DNA of 39,157 nucleotides, taken from Pseudomonadota bacterium (lineage in GTDB: Bacteria; Pseudomonadota; Gammaproteobacteria; Pseudomonadales; Pseudomonadaceae). Made by a program: the position numbers and the translations under genes. The stretch is from contig JAEYXX010000081.1 of assembly GCA_023431055.1 (NCBI GenBank), forward strand, positions 1 to 39,157, written 5' to 3'. Position 1 is the first letter of the stretch; every line of letters begins with the position of its first letter. Below, one piece after another: positions 16,415 to 23,604 of this stretch. Below the pieces are notes generated by a model, which was not told the DNA's origin, made no database searches, and saw nothing but the letters and a program-made list of their open reading frames with translations.

Positions 16415-16440
16415 GCCCACCACTCTCTGGAGTGGCGGGC
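16415..16440 (-). terminator. Hairpin after pstS
   Basis: GCCCACCACTC and GAGTGGCGGGC pair over 11 bp with one wobble or mismatch, with a 4-base loop. It lies between the pstS stop and the pstC Pho boxes. There is little T-run, so it may act as a partial terminator or as a 3' stabiliser that keeps pstS mRNA more abundant than the permease mRNA. Confidence 0.6.
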
Positions 16441-16492
16441 ACTATCGGCCGTCAGATGAAGCTCAGCCGACCGATATCGTCAGGCGCTGAAA

Positions 16493-17461
16493 TTACAGAC
16501 CCAGTTCTTTCATGGTCTTTTCGGCGACCTTGGACGGCAGCGGGATGTAACCGTCCTTGACCACAACTTCCTGACCCTGCTTGGACAGCACCAGCTTGAC
16601 GAACTCGGCATCCAGCGGGCTCAGCGGCTGGTTCGGCGCCTTGTTCACATAGACGTAGAAGAAACGGGCCAGCGGGTACTTGCCGGACAGCGCGTTGGTT
16701 TCGTTGGCTTCTTCGACCTGACCGCTCTTGTCGACCAGCGGCACAGCGCGAACGCTGGAGGTCTTGTAGCCGATGCCCGAGTAGCCGATGGCGTTCAGGG
16801 TGCTGGAGATCGACTGGACAACCGAAGCCGAACCCGGCTGCTCGTTGACGTTGGCCTTGAAGTCGCCTTTGCACAGGGCTTCTTCCTTGAAGTAGCCGTA
16901 GGTGCCGGATACCGAGTTACGACCGAACAGCTGCAGCGGCTTGCCTGCCCACTCGCCGGTCAGACCGAGGTCACCCCAGGTCTTGATGTCCTTGTCGCCA
17001 CCGCACAGGCGGGTGCTGGAGAAGATCGCATCGACCTGCTCGATCGACAGCGACTTGATCGGGTTGTCCTTGTGCACGAACACGGCCAGGGCGTCGATGG
17101 CCACCGGAACGGCGGTCGGCTTGTAGCCGTACTTCTCTTCGAAGGCCTGGATTTCGCTGTCCTTCATCGGACGGCTCATCGGGCCCATGTTGGCGGTGCC
17201 TTCGGTCAGCGCGGGTGGCGCGGTGGAGGAACCAGCGGCCTGGATCTGGATGTTGACGTTGGGGTAGTTCTTTTTGAACTCTTCTGCCCACAGGGTCATC
17301 AGGTTGGCCAGCGAGTCGGAACCGACGCTGGACAGGTTGCCCGATACACCGGAAGTCTTTTCATAGGTCGGCAGAGCCGGGTCGACGGCGGCTACAGCAG
17401 ATACGGCGCTTACGCCAGCGGCGGCGAAAGTCAGGGCCGCCATCAAACGCTTCAGTTTCAT
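16493..17461 (-). CDS. pstS: Periplasmic phosphate-binding protein PstS
   Basis: This 322-residue protein has a signal peptide (about 1-24, [10 protein letters not shown] and S-A-V-A-A). The mature protein begins near V-D-P-A-L-P. Phosphate-binding loops are seen as [18 protein letters not shown] and [10 protein letters not shown]. It captures phosphate in the periplasm and hands it to PstCA. It is preceded by a Pho box at 17535-17552 and followed by a hairpin. Length and motifs fit the pseudomonad PstS family. Confidence 0.95.
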   Translation of the reverse strand: MKLKRLMAALTFAAAGVSAVSAVAAVDPALPTYEKTSGVSGNLSSVGSDSLANLMTLWAEEFKKNYPNVNIQIQAAGSSTAPPALTEGTANMGPMSRPMKDSEIQAFEEKYGYKPTAVPVAIDALAVFVHKDNPIKSLSIEQVDAIFSSTRLCGGDKDIKTWGDLGLTGEWAGKPLQLFGRNSVSGTYGYFKEEALCKGDFKANVNEQPGSASVVQSISSTLNAIGYSGIGYKTSSVRAVPLVDKSGQVEEANETNALSGKYPLARFFYVYVNKAPNQPLSPLDAEFVKLVLSKQGQEVVVKDGYIPLPSKVAEKTMKELGL

Positions 17462-17534
17462 GCCTTGCTCCTAGCAGGATGGTGTTGTGTTGGATGGAAC
17501 TGGCCCAAGTATCAGCAGGCCTGGTGAACACTGT

Positions 17535-17552
17535 ATGAAACGAATGTGACAG
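17535..17552 (-). promoter_or_regulatory. Pho box upstream of pstS
   Basis: On the minus strand CTGTCAC-ATTC-GTTTCAT matches the PhoB-binding pattern, with 6 of 7 and 5 of 7 bases. It lies 74 bases before the ATG. No convincing -10 was found. Confidence 0.7.
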
Positions 17553-17693
17553 TTAAATGAACGTCGGCTACGTTTCGCTTTGGCAGAGAAAGGCGCTTCG
17601 GTGAAAGGCAGACTGATACCGGACTGGCAAGTTTGTGTGTTCTTTTGCGCTATTTGCATCCGGGCAAAGATCATTGGCGTGTCGAACTTTCGT

Positions 17694-17950
17694 CTTGGTT
17701 TCGCCCCTCACGGGCGAGTCACTTTCTCTTGCTTGCCCAAGAGAAAGTAACCAAAGAGAAGGGCACCCCGACATCCGGCCCCGGCTACGCCGGGGTTCCC
17801 TCGCTCCATCACCGCTCCAGGGGCACGCCACGAAGGGCCATCCCTGGCCCATCGTGGCTCTCGCGACATCCATGTCGCTCAACCCCTTCCACGGCGATTC
17901 CACTCGGCCTCCTGAAGGGGACTTGGGCGTCGCCTGTGCGAACGCAGCCT
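17694..17950. repeat. Dispersed pseudomonad intergenic repeat with nested palindromes
   Basis: The pstS to DUF2383 gap (17462-18132) carries no convincing gene. From 17694 it holds nested inverted repeats: TCGCCC/GGGCGA (17701-17717), ACTTTCTCTTG/CAAGAGAAAGT (17721-17748), CCCCGGC/GCCGGGG near 17780-17796, and CCACGAAGGGCCA/TGGCCCATCGTGG (17828-17857). The order of these blocks resembles a repeat seen in many pseudomonad intergenic regions. Short frames here, often annotated as hypothetical proteins, are probably artefacts. Whether the repeat is transcribed is unknown. Confidence 0.6.
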
Positions 17951-18079
17951 AAGAGCAAAAGCAAAGACAGACGCCCTCGAGCTTGAGCTTGTGAAAATCT
18001 TGCAAGCTCGCGATACGGTCCCCGTCAGGAGGAAAAGCCATCGTCAGCACACACGTATTTGCCAGTCCGATCTGCCCAA

Positions 18080-18114
18080 CAAAAAATCCCCCGCACGCAA
18101 TGCGTGCAGGGGCT
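18080..18114 (-). terminator. Intrinsic terminator of the DUF2383 gene
   Basis: On the minus strand GCCCCTGCACGC-ATT-GCGTGCGGGGGA forms a stem with one bulge and is followed by TTTTTTGTT. It lies about 20 bases after the gene stop. Confidence 0.85.
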
Positions 18115-18132
18115 TCAGATGACGCGCGAGGA

Positions 18133-18567
18133 TTACTGCATATTCTGCTTCAGCGCCCGCATACGGTCGTGGCAAGCCTGCACCTTGGGCATCTCCACGG
18201 CGAGCAGCATGCGAACATCATTGTCCGCACTTTCCAGCGCATCTTCGAAGGCATGCAAAATGCGGTCTTCCGCCTCCTCCAGCTGTGCCACATAGGTGGC
18301 CTCTTCATCCTTGGCCAGGGTCGCGCGGGTGTCGGCGTAGACCTGGCGCAGCTTGCCCAGCAGGGTGCCACCGGTCGCCGGCTCGCTCTGATTGGCGGCG
18401 ACCTTGACGCTCAAGGCGTCGATCACTTCGGTCTTGGCGCGCACCATGTCGCGGAACAGCGCCTGCAGGCGGATATCCTTGACCTCATCGTGGGCATGCT
18501 CGTAGAAGCGCTTGCCGTCGCGGGTAATCTCGATCAGTTCATTGAGTTGTGCGGTCTTGCTGCTCAT
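18133..18567 (-). CDS. DUF2383 / PA2169-family four-helix-bundle protein
   Basis: This 144-residue all-helical protein has no signal peptide. It carries motifs of the PA2169 (DUF2383) family: L-N-E-L-I-E-I-T-R-D-G, F-Y-E-H-A-H-D-E-V, and later E-E-A-T-Y-V-A-Q-L-E-E-A-E-D. Acidic residues on two helix pairs could hold a metal, as in ferritin-like bundles, but function is not established; related genes are often stress-induced. The start M-S-S-K-T-A-Q at 18567 has AAGGAG at the right distance. It follows the BON gene by 65 bases, with a hairpin between, and may be co-transcribed from the BON promoter. Confidence 0.75.
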   Translation of the reverse strand: MSSKTAQLNELIEITRDGKRFYEHAHDEVKDIRLQALFRDMVRAKTEVIDALSVKVAANQSEPATGGTLLGKLRQVYADTRATLAKDEEATYVAQLEEAEDRILHAFEDALESADNDVRMLLAVEMPKVQACHDRMRALKQNMQ

Positions 18568-18602
18568 GGATTCTCTCCTTGGCGATGGGACTTGCGGGTT
18601 AT

Positions 18603-18620
18603 CGGCCGCTCCAGCGGCCG
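18603..18620 (-). terminator. Hairpin between the BON gene and the DUF2383 gene
   Basis: CGGCCGCT-CC-AGCGGCCG is a perfect 8-bp stem, 13 bases after the BON gene stop. There is no T tract, so it may only attenuate read-through. Confidence 0.4.
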
Positions 18621-18632
18621 CGATTGCTTGGT

Positions 18633-19463
18633 TCAACTGTTGATACGCAGGGCATCTGCATCGACGCCACGCACGCCGCGAATGTTGCGGGCGATCTCGA
18701 CCGCCAGGCGCTTCTCGGCACTGCTCAGCACACTGCCGCGCAGGCTGACCAGGCCGTCGTCGGTGTTCACCGAAATATTCATCGCATCCAGGTTGCGGCT
18801 GTAGAAAAAGCTCGCCTTGACCTTGCTGGTGATCCAGCTGTCGCTGATGTTTTCGCGCGCCTCGTCGAGGGTGGTCTGCACTTCGCTGCTACTGCTGTCA
18901 GCGGTGCTGATGCTGAGGTGGTTGAACACCTCGCGCACGCCGTCGGTATTGGCTGCCAGCTGGCCAGCCAGCTCCTTGGCAGCCGGGGTCTGCGCATGAC
19001 CACTGAGGGTGATGTTGCCGGACTCGCTCTTGACCTCGATGTCCAGGCCGCGGGTGTTGCTGTTCCACAGCAGCTTGGACTTCACCGTGGCCGCGAGGCT
19101 GGCGTCCTCGAGACGCTGCACCATACCGGGCGGATTGCCCTCGACGGCGTCGCTGCCGACCTCGATGCGATTGTCCACCGAGTCGATGCCCTCTATGCTC
19201 AGCGCCACCTGCTCGGCCAGCTCCTTCTGCACATCGGTCTCGACCTTACCGCTGAGGTTGGCCACGCCGTCCTTCACGTCGATGTCGAGCTTGTAGGGGT
19301 TGAGGTGGCGGTTAAGCGCGAAAGCGGTCCAGATCGAACCTTCCTGACGTGCAGCACTGAGTTGCGCGGCCAGGCCGCTCTCGGCAGCGTGGCTGGCTAC
19401 AGGCGTCAGGCCGAGCATCAACGCGGTACCGGCTGCCAGAAGCATGGGTTTGAACGGGGGCAT
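18633..19463 (-). CDS. Exported protein with three BON domains (OsmY-like)
   Basis: This 276-residue protein has a signal peptide (about 1-27, ending S-H-A-A-E). Three successive BON domains follow (about 40-100, 115-185 and 205-272), each with the typical I-x-V-x-x-x-x-G-x-V-x-L-x-G pattern. BON domains bind lipid or cell-envelope surfaces; OsmY is a periplasmic stress chaperone with two. The start at 19463 has AGGAG at proper spacing. A sigma-54 promoter (19502-19518) and the palindrome at 19613-19629 lie upstream, with algB divergent. Control by AlgB is inferred from this arrangement. Confidence 0.85.
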   Translation of the reverse strand: MPPFKPMLLAAGTALMLGLTPVASHAAESGLAAQLSAARQEGSIWTAFALNRHLNPYKLDIDVKDGVANLSGKVETDVQKELAEQVALSIEGIDSVDNRIEVGSDAVEGNPPGMVQRLEDASLAATVKSKLLWNSNTRGLDIEVKSESGNITLSGHAQTPAAKELAGQLAANTDGVREVFNHLSISTADSSSSEVQTTLDEARENISDSWITSKVKASFFYSRNLDAMNISVNTDDGLVSLRGSVLSSAEKRLAVEIARNIRGVRGVDADALRINS

Positions 19464-19501
19464 GAGTTTCACTCCTGTTCTTGAAACGATACGAGGAATA
19501 T

Positions 19502-19518
19502 CGCAAGACCCATACCAG
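19502..19518 (-). promoter_or_regulatory. Sigma-54 (-24/-12) promoter of the BON gene
   Basis: Minus strand CTGGTATG-GGTC-TTGCGA has GG at 19516-19515, exactly ten bases, and GC at 19504-19503. The predicted start near 19491 leaves a 28-base leader with a good AGGAG. The element matches TGG-x-A-x-G and TTGC of the RpoN consensus. Confidence 0.7.
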
Positions 19519-19612
19519 CCCGGAAAATTCAGGAAAATCCTTTTAAAACATAAAGTTAAATAAATTAACGGCATCCTGCCTGCATGCAGGGTGCAGTACC
19601 GGCGTTGTCAGG

Positions 19613-19634
19613 CCGTGCAACTTGCACGGTTTTT
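19613..19634. promoter_or_regulatory. Palindrome CGTGCAA-C-TTGCACG, candidate enhancer-binding site in the algB / BON intergenic region
   Basis: CCGTGCAA-C-TTGCACGG is a perfect 8-bp inverted repeat centred at 19621. The same 15-bp core, with T in the middle, is centred at 23596. It lies 105 bp from the GG of the BON sigma-54 promoter, a usual distance for an enhancer-binding protein. It is also 47 bases before the algB start and is followed by five T on the plus strand, so in an algB transcript it could act as an attenuator hairpin. Both readings are open. Confidence 0.6.
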
Positions 19635-19675
19635 ACCTGACTAAGCTGCATTGACCAGTTCGACGGAGCACATAC

Positions 19676-21028
19676 ATGGCAGTAGCAGAGCAGACCAGCG
19701 GGCGCATTCTGCTGGTGGACGACGAAGCAGCGATTCTACGTACTTTCCGCTACTGCCTCGAAGATGAAGGCTATGACGTCGCCGGTGCCAGCAGTGCCGC
19801 ACAGGCCGAGGCATTGCTGCAGCGACAGGTATTCGACCTGTGCTTTCTCGATCTGCGTCTGGGTGAGGACAACGGCCTCGACCTGCTGGCACAGATGCGC
19901 ATCCAGGCGCCGTGGATGCGTGTAGTGATCGTCACCGCCCACTCCGCCGTGGACACTGCAGTCGATGCCATTCAGGCAGGCGCCGCCGATTACCTGGTCA
20001 AACCCTGTACTCCGGATCAACTACGCCTGGCGGCCGCCAAGCAGCTGGAGGTGCGAACCCTGGCCGCGCGCCTGGAAGCACTCGAAGGCGAGGTCCGCAA
20101 GGCCAAGGACGGGCTCGATTCGCACAGCCCGGCGATGATGTCGATTCTGGAAACCGCGCGTCAGGTGGCGGCCACCGACGCCAATATCCTCATTCTCGGC
20201 GAGTCGGGCACCGGCAAGGGCGAACTGGCCCGCGCCATTCACGGCTGGAGCCGCCGCGCCAAGCGTACCTGCGTGACCATCAACTGCCCGTCGCTGACCG
20301 CCGAGCTGATGGAGAGCGAGCTGTTCGGCCACGCCCGCGGCTCCTTTACCGGCGCCAGCGAGAGCACTCAGGGCCGGGTCAGCCAGGCTGATGGCGGCAC
20401 CCTGTTCCTCGACGAAATCGGCGACTTCCCGCTGACGCTGCAGCCCAAGCTGCTGCGCTTCATTCAGGACAAGGAATACGAGCGTGTTGGCGACCCGGTC
20501 ACGCGCCGCGCCGACGTGCGCATCGTCGCCGCCACCAACCTGGACCTCGACGAGATGGTGCGCGAGGGACGCTTTCGCGAAGACCTGCTCTACCGCCTCA
20601 ACGTCATCACCCTGAAACTGCCGCCGCTGCGTGAGCGTCATGAAGACGTGATGTCCCTGGCCGAACGCTTCCTCGCCCGTTTCGTCAGCGACTACGGCCG
20701 TCCGGCCTGTGCCTTCAGCCCCGAGGCGGCAGCCGCGCTACAGGCCTATAGCTGGCCGGGCAATATCCGCGAGCTGCGCAACGTCATCGAGCGCGCCAGC
20801 ATCATTTGCCAGCAGGAGACGGTGGAAATCGCCCACCTGGGCCTCGGCGGCAGCAGCGAAGCACCGACCACCACCGTACGGGTCGGTGCACCGATGAGCC
20901 TGGAGGAGCTGGAAAAGGCCCATATCGCCGCCGTCCTGGCCAGCAGCAGCACCCTCGACATGGCGGCCAAGACACTGGGTATCGATACCTCGACCCTCTA
21001 TCGCAAACGCAAGCAGTACAACCTCTAA
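19676..21028 (+). CDS. algB: NtrC-family response regulator AlgB
   Basis: This 450-residue protein has a receiver (about 9-125, phosphoacceptor Asp59 in F-L-D-L-R-L), an AAA+ domain (about 150-385) and a Fis-type helix-turn-helix (about 410-450, ending T-L-Y-R-K-R-K-Q-Y-N-L). Walker A is G-E-S-G-T-G-K-G (175-182), Walker B G-T-L-F-L-D-E-I-G-D, and the sigma-54-contact loop G-S-F-T-G-A (222-227) is intact but for Ala to Ser. Most of the chain matches my memory of P. aeruginosa AlgB, an activator of alginate genes. KinB follows 13 bases later. The sigma-54 loop and the two sigma-54 promoters on either side of algB-kinB suggest it works as a true enhancer-binding protein here. Confidence 0.95.
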   Translation: MAVAEQTSGRILLVDDEAAILRTFRYCLEDEGYDVAGASSAAQAEALLQRQVFDLCFLDLRLGEDNGLDLLAQMRIQAPWMRVVIVTAHSAVDTAVDAIQAGAADYLVKPCTPDQLRLAAAKQLEVRTLAARLEALEGEVRKAKDGLDSHSPAMMSILETARQVAATDANILILGESGTGKGELARAIHGWSRRAKRTCVTINCPSLTAELMESELFGHARGSFTGASESTQGRVSQADGGTLFLDEIGDFPLTLQPKLLRFIQDKEYERVGDPVTRRADVRIVAATNLDLDEMVREGRFREDLLYRLNVITLKLPPLRERHEDVMSLAERFLARFVSDYGRPACAFSPEAAAALQAYSWPGNIRELRNVIERASIICQQETVEIAHLGLGGSSEAPTTTVRVGAPMSLEELEKAHIAAVLASSSTLDMAAKTLGIDTSTLYRKRKQYNL

Positions 21029-21041
21029 CCATGGGACCACC

Positions 21042-22838
21042 ATGAAGCTGTCGATGAAGCTTCGCACGCGCCTGTTTCTCAGCATTTCGGCGCTGATCAC
21101 CGTGGCCCTGCTGGGGCTGCTGCTCGGCCTGTTCAGCGTCACGCAGATGTCACACAGTCAGAGCGACCTGATCCAGCGCGGCTTCGATGCCGTGCGAATC
21201 GGTCAGAAGCTGCGTCAGCACCTGGGCGACGAGCTGATGGTGCTGATCGACCAGAAGCCCGACGCACAACGCCTGGAAGCCATTCGCCAGTCATTCCGCG
21301 CCGCCTTCGACGAGGGCTTTCAGGCCAACCTCGGCCAGGAGTACGTAAGCGCACTGGAACAGGCATCAGCGCTCTATGACGAGATGGAAAGAAGGGCGAG
21401 CGAGGGCACCCCGGCAGGTCAGACGCCGCACAACCTGGCCAACTACAAACCTTTCACCGACGCCTTCCAGCATCTGCGCAACCATCTACTGGAGCAGCAG
21501 GACCAGGTCGTCGCCTGGGTGATCGCCGCCGAGCGCAAAGCCGCCGAACGCTCGCGACTGATCGCCGGGCTGCTGGTGCTGACGGGCCTGGCAGTACTGG
21601 CGATCGGCGTACTCACCGCCCATGGCATCGCCCGCCGTTTCGGCGCGCCCATCGACATGCTGGCGCGGGCCGCCGACCAGATCGGCCAGGGCAAGTACGA
21701 CGTGGTGCTGCCGGTATCGCCCGTCGTGGAGCTGGCCGTGCTGAGCCGCCGCTTCGGCCTGATGACCGAAGCGCTGCGCGAATACCATTCGAGCAATCTC
21801 AAGCAGCTGCTGAGCAGCGAGGGGCGCCTGAAGGCGGTGCTCGACAGCATCGACGATGGCCTGGTCATCCTCGACGCCCAGGGCCGCATCGAGCACGCCA
21901 ACCCGGTGGCGCTGCGCCAGCTGTCCTGGCAGCCCGACATGCTCGGCCAGCCCATCGGCCCGCTGCTGCCGGACCACGCGGTGGACGAGGCATTACGTCA
22001 GGTGCTCGCCGGTGAGCTGCTGGGCGAACCACCGGCCGACCTGCAGATCGAGCGCGACGGCGAAACCCGTTTGCTGGCCTGGGCGCTGACCCCGGTGCAG
22101 GTCATCGAGGGTGGCAGTGTCGGTGCGGTGATGGTGCTGCGCGACGTGACCAAGCAGCGCGCCTTCGAGCGCGTGCGCAGCGAATTCATCCTGCGTGCGT
22201 CCCACGAGCTGCGCACGCCGATCACCGGCATGCACATGGCGTTCAGCCTGCTGCGCGAGCGCCTGTCGCTGCCGCCCACCGGCCGCGAGCGGGAACTGAT
22301 GCGCACCGTCGACGAGGAAATGCATCGCCTGGTGCAACTGATCGACGACCTGCTCAACTTCTCGCGCTACCAGAACGGCATGCAGCCCCTGCAACGCAGC
22401 CCTTGCGACCTGGCCGAACTGATCCAGCGCACGCCGCAGCGCTTTGCCGAGAAGGCCGCGGAGCGTGAGGTGGAGCTGGTCTGCGAGGTGCATGAGCCGC
22501 TGCCGCGCCTGAACCTCGACGTCGCGCAGATGGAACGGCTGCTGGACAACCTGACCGACAACGCCCTGCGCTACAGCAACCCGGGAGACAAGGTACGGCT
22601 GCAGGTGCGCCGCCATGGTGAACGCGTGATCATCAGCGTTCGCGACCAGGGCGAGGGCATTCCCTTCGAGCAGCAACCGCGCATTTTCGAACCCTTCGTC
22701 CAGGTCGGCAGACGCAAGGGCGGCGTCGGCCTCGGTTTGGCGCTGGCACGGGAAATCGTGCAGCTGCACGGCGGTCAGCTCGGCGTGCATTCTCGCCCCG
22801 GCGAGGGCGCCAACTTCTATTTCAGCCTGCCGGTCTGA
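21042..22838 (+). CDS. kinB: Sensor histidine kinase KinB
   Basis: This 598-residue kinase starts [15 protein letters not shown], like KinB. It has a first membrane helix (about 12-32), a periplasmic sensor (about 33-165), a second helix (about 170-190) and a HAMP region. A PAS domain (about 260-365), a HisKA domain with His388 in [11 protein letters not shown], and a HATPase with N, G1 (D-Q-G-E-G-I) and G2 (G-V-G-L-G-L) boxes complete it. KinB phosphorylates and dephosphorylates AlgB and restrains alginate production. It lies 13 bases after algB and is closed by a terminator. Length matches the P. aeruginosa protein. Confidence 0.95.
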   Translation: MKLSMKLRTRLFLSISALITVALLGLLLGLFSVTQMSHSQSDLIQRGFDAVRIGQKLRQHLGDELMVLIDQKPDAQRLEAIRQSFRAAFDEGFQANLGQEYVSALEQASALYDEMERRASEGTPAGQTPHNLANYKPFTDAFQHLRNHLLEQQDQVVAWVIAAERKAAERSRLIAGLLVLTGLAVLAIGVLTAHGIARRFGAPIDMLARAADQIGQGKYDVVLPVSPVVELAVLSRRFGLMTEALREYHSSNLKQLLSSEGRLKAVLDSIDDGLVILDAQGRIEHANPVALRQLSWQPDMLGQPIGPLLPDHAVDEALRQVLAGELLGEPPADLQIERDGETRLLAWALTPVQVIEGGSVGAVMVLRDVTKQRAFERVRSEFILRASHELRTPITGMHMAFSLLRERLSLPPTGRERELMRTVDEEMHRLVQLIDDLLNFSRYQNGMQPLQRSPCDLAELIQRTPQRFAEKAAEREVELVCEVHEPLPRLNLDVAQMERLLDNLTDNALRYSNPGDKVRLQVRRHGERVIISVRDQGEGIPFEQQPRIFEPFVQVGRRKGGVGLGLALAREIVQLHGGQLGVHSRPGEGANFYFSLPV

Positions 22839-22878
22839 GGGATCGAAACGACCGGCCCTGGTGACTCGGGCAACAAAA

Positions 22879-22903
22879 AACGCCGCGATCTTCGCGGCGT
22901 TTC
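22879..22903. terminator. Bidirectional intrinsic terminator between kinB and the small-protein operon
   Basis: AACGCCGCGA-TCT-TCGCGGCGTT is a perfect 10-bp stem. A run of A lies on its left (T on the minus strand) and TTTCATTT to its right, so it can end kinB transcripts and the convergent operon. Confidence 0.85.
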
Positions 22904-22924
22904 ATTTGGCCCTGCTGATCAGTT

Positions 22925-23110
22925 TCAGCGCAGGACAGGGTCGAACTTGATACGCCGCCCAGCCATCAGGGCCACCAGAAAGCCCAGGCCGAAAACGGCG
23001 CTGGCTCCCTTGAGCAGCAGGGCGAATCCTGCCTCCAGGCCGGGGTTCAACCACAGCACGGCCAGGCTCGACAGGGTCATGATCAAAAACAGGATGGCGC
23101 TTCTGGACAT
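22925..23110 (-). CDS. Small membrane protein, second gene of the sigma-54 operon
   Basis: The product has 61 residues with two predicted membrane helices (about 3-22 and 29-48) and a short basic tail. I do not recognise it. The ATG at 23110 is preceded by AGGAG, and the gene starts 18 bases after the stop of the 100-residue exported protein. It is closed by the bidirectional terminator. Its position in a predicted RpoN operon next to algB-kinB is the only functional clue. Confidence 0.65.
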   Translation of the reverse strand: MSRSAILFLIMTLSSLAVLWLNPGLEAGFALLLKGASAVFGLGFLVALMAGRRIKFDPVLR

Positions 23111-23128
23111 GGCAGGACTCCTTGTCGG

Positions 23129-23431
23129 TCAGAACACCCAGCGCGGGGTGCTGTTGGCTGGACGTGGCTCGCGATTGGCGGTATCGGTGGCGCCATCGTC
23201 AGAGATACGCAGCCACTTGGCGTCATCGCCGACGCTGTGGACGCTCTGCTTGCGCAGCTCGGCAGAACCATCCTGCTGCGCACCGACGCGCGATTCCCAG
23301 ACCGGCGAGTTGGAGAGGGTGAATTCGGCGGTCTTGGCGATGGCGCCAGCCGAACCACTGAAATCCTTGGCGTAAGCCCCGTTGACCAGCAATGCAGCGA
23401 CACAGAACAGGCTCAGTCGGACGATGTGCAT
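23129..23431 (-). CDS. Small exported protein, first gene of the sigma-54 operon
   Basis: The product has 100 residues with a clear signal peptide (about 1-21, V-A-A-L-L-V-N-G-A-Y-A). The mature 79 residues are polar and have no cysteine or recognisable motif. GGAG precedes the ATG at 23431. Upstream are a sigma-54 promoter, a perfect IHF consensus and the palindrome shared with the BON gene. It is transcribed with the 61-residue membrane protein gene. I do not recognise a family. Confidence 0.7.
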   Translation of the reverse strand: MHIVRLSLFCVAALLVNGAYAKDFSGSAGAIAKTAEFTLSNSPVWESRVGAQQDGSAELRKQSVHSVGDDAKWLRISDDGATDTANREPRPANSTPRWVF

Positions 23432-23477
23432 GATGCTTCTCCATTAGCAGGTCAGTCGGGGCTTACACGACTGATTC

Positions 23478-23494
23478 TGCAGCGCTCATGCCAA
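23478..23494 (-). promoter_or_regulatory. Sigma-54 (-24/-12) promoter of the small-protein operon
   Basis: Minus strand TTGGCATG-AGCG-CTGCAG has GG at 23492-23491, exactly ten bases, then GC at 23480-23479. The predicted start is near 23467, 36 bases before the ATG. Confidence 0.75.
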
Positions 23495-23520
23495 TTTCTA
23501 TCGTCGTAAATATCCTTATA

Positions 23521-23533
23521 AATCAATAACTTA
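23521..23533 (+). promoter_or_regulatory. IHF-binding consensus between the enhancer palindrome and the sigma-54 promoter
   Basis: AATCAATAACTTA fits the IHF pattern WATCAA-N4-TTR at every fixed position. It lies in an AT-rich stretch midway between the palindrome (23596) and the promoter (GG at 23492), where bending would bring an enhancer-bound activator to the polymerase. Confidence 0.6.
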
Positions 23534-23556
23534 TATAAGCAAAACGCAATCCTTCT

Positions 23557-23603
23557 CATGCACTTTGCAAGATGCATGATTTGCGACACGTGCAATTTGC
23601 ACG
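23557..23603. promoter_or_regulatory. Palindromes upstream of the small-protein operon, including CGTGCAA-T-TTGCACG
   Basis: The perfect palindrome CGTGCAA-T-TTGCACG (23589-23603) differs from the one before algB only at its central base. It is centred 104 bp from the promoter GG, against 105 bp for the BON gene. A second near-palindrome, CATGCACTTTG-CAAGATGCATG (23557-23578), lies closer in and could be a further site. The region begins just after the stop of the receiver-kinase gene. Confidence 0.6.
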
Positions 23604-23604
23604 A

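Noticed and set aside
17633..17986. Overlapping short frames in the intergenic repeat that look like annotated hypothetical proteins
   Set aside because: They lie in a nested palindromic repeat, have no ribosome site and have atypical composition.
19504..19530. An AlgU-like promoter GAATTT-N16-TCTTG before the BON gene
   Set aside because: Both hexamers carry mismatches, while the overlapping GG-N10-GC sigma-54 element fits better and recurs at the sister operon.
19570..19583. A plus-strand GG-N10-GC (CGGCAT...CTGCAT) that could be a sigma-54 promoter of algB
   Set aside because: The flanking bases fit the consensus less well (CGG and CTGC), and GG-N10-GC alone is common in high-GC DNA.
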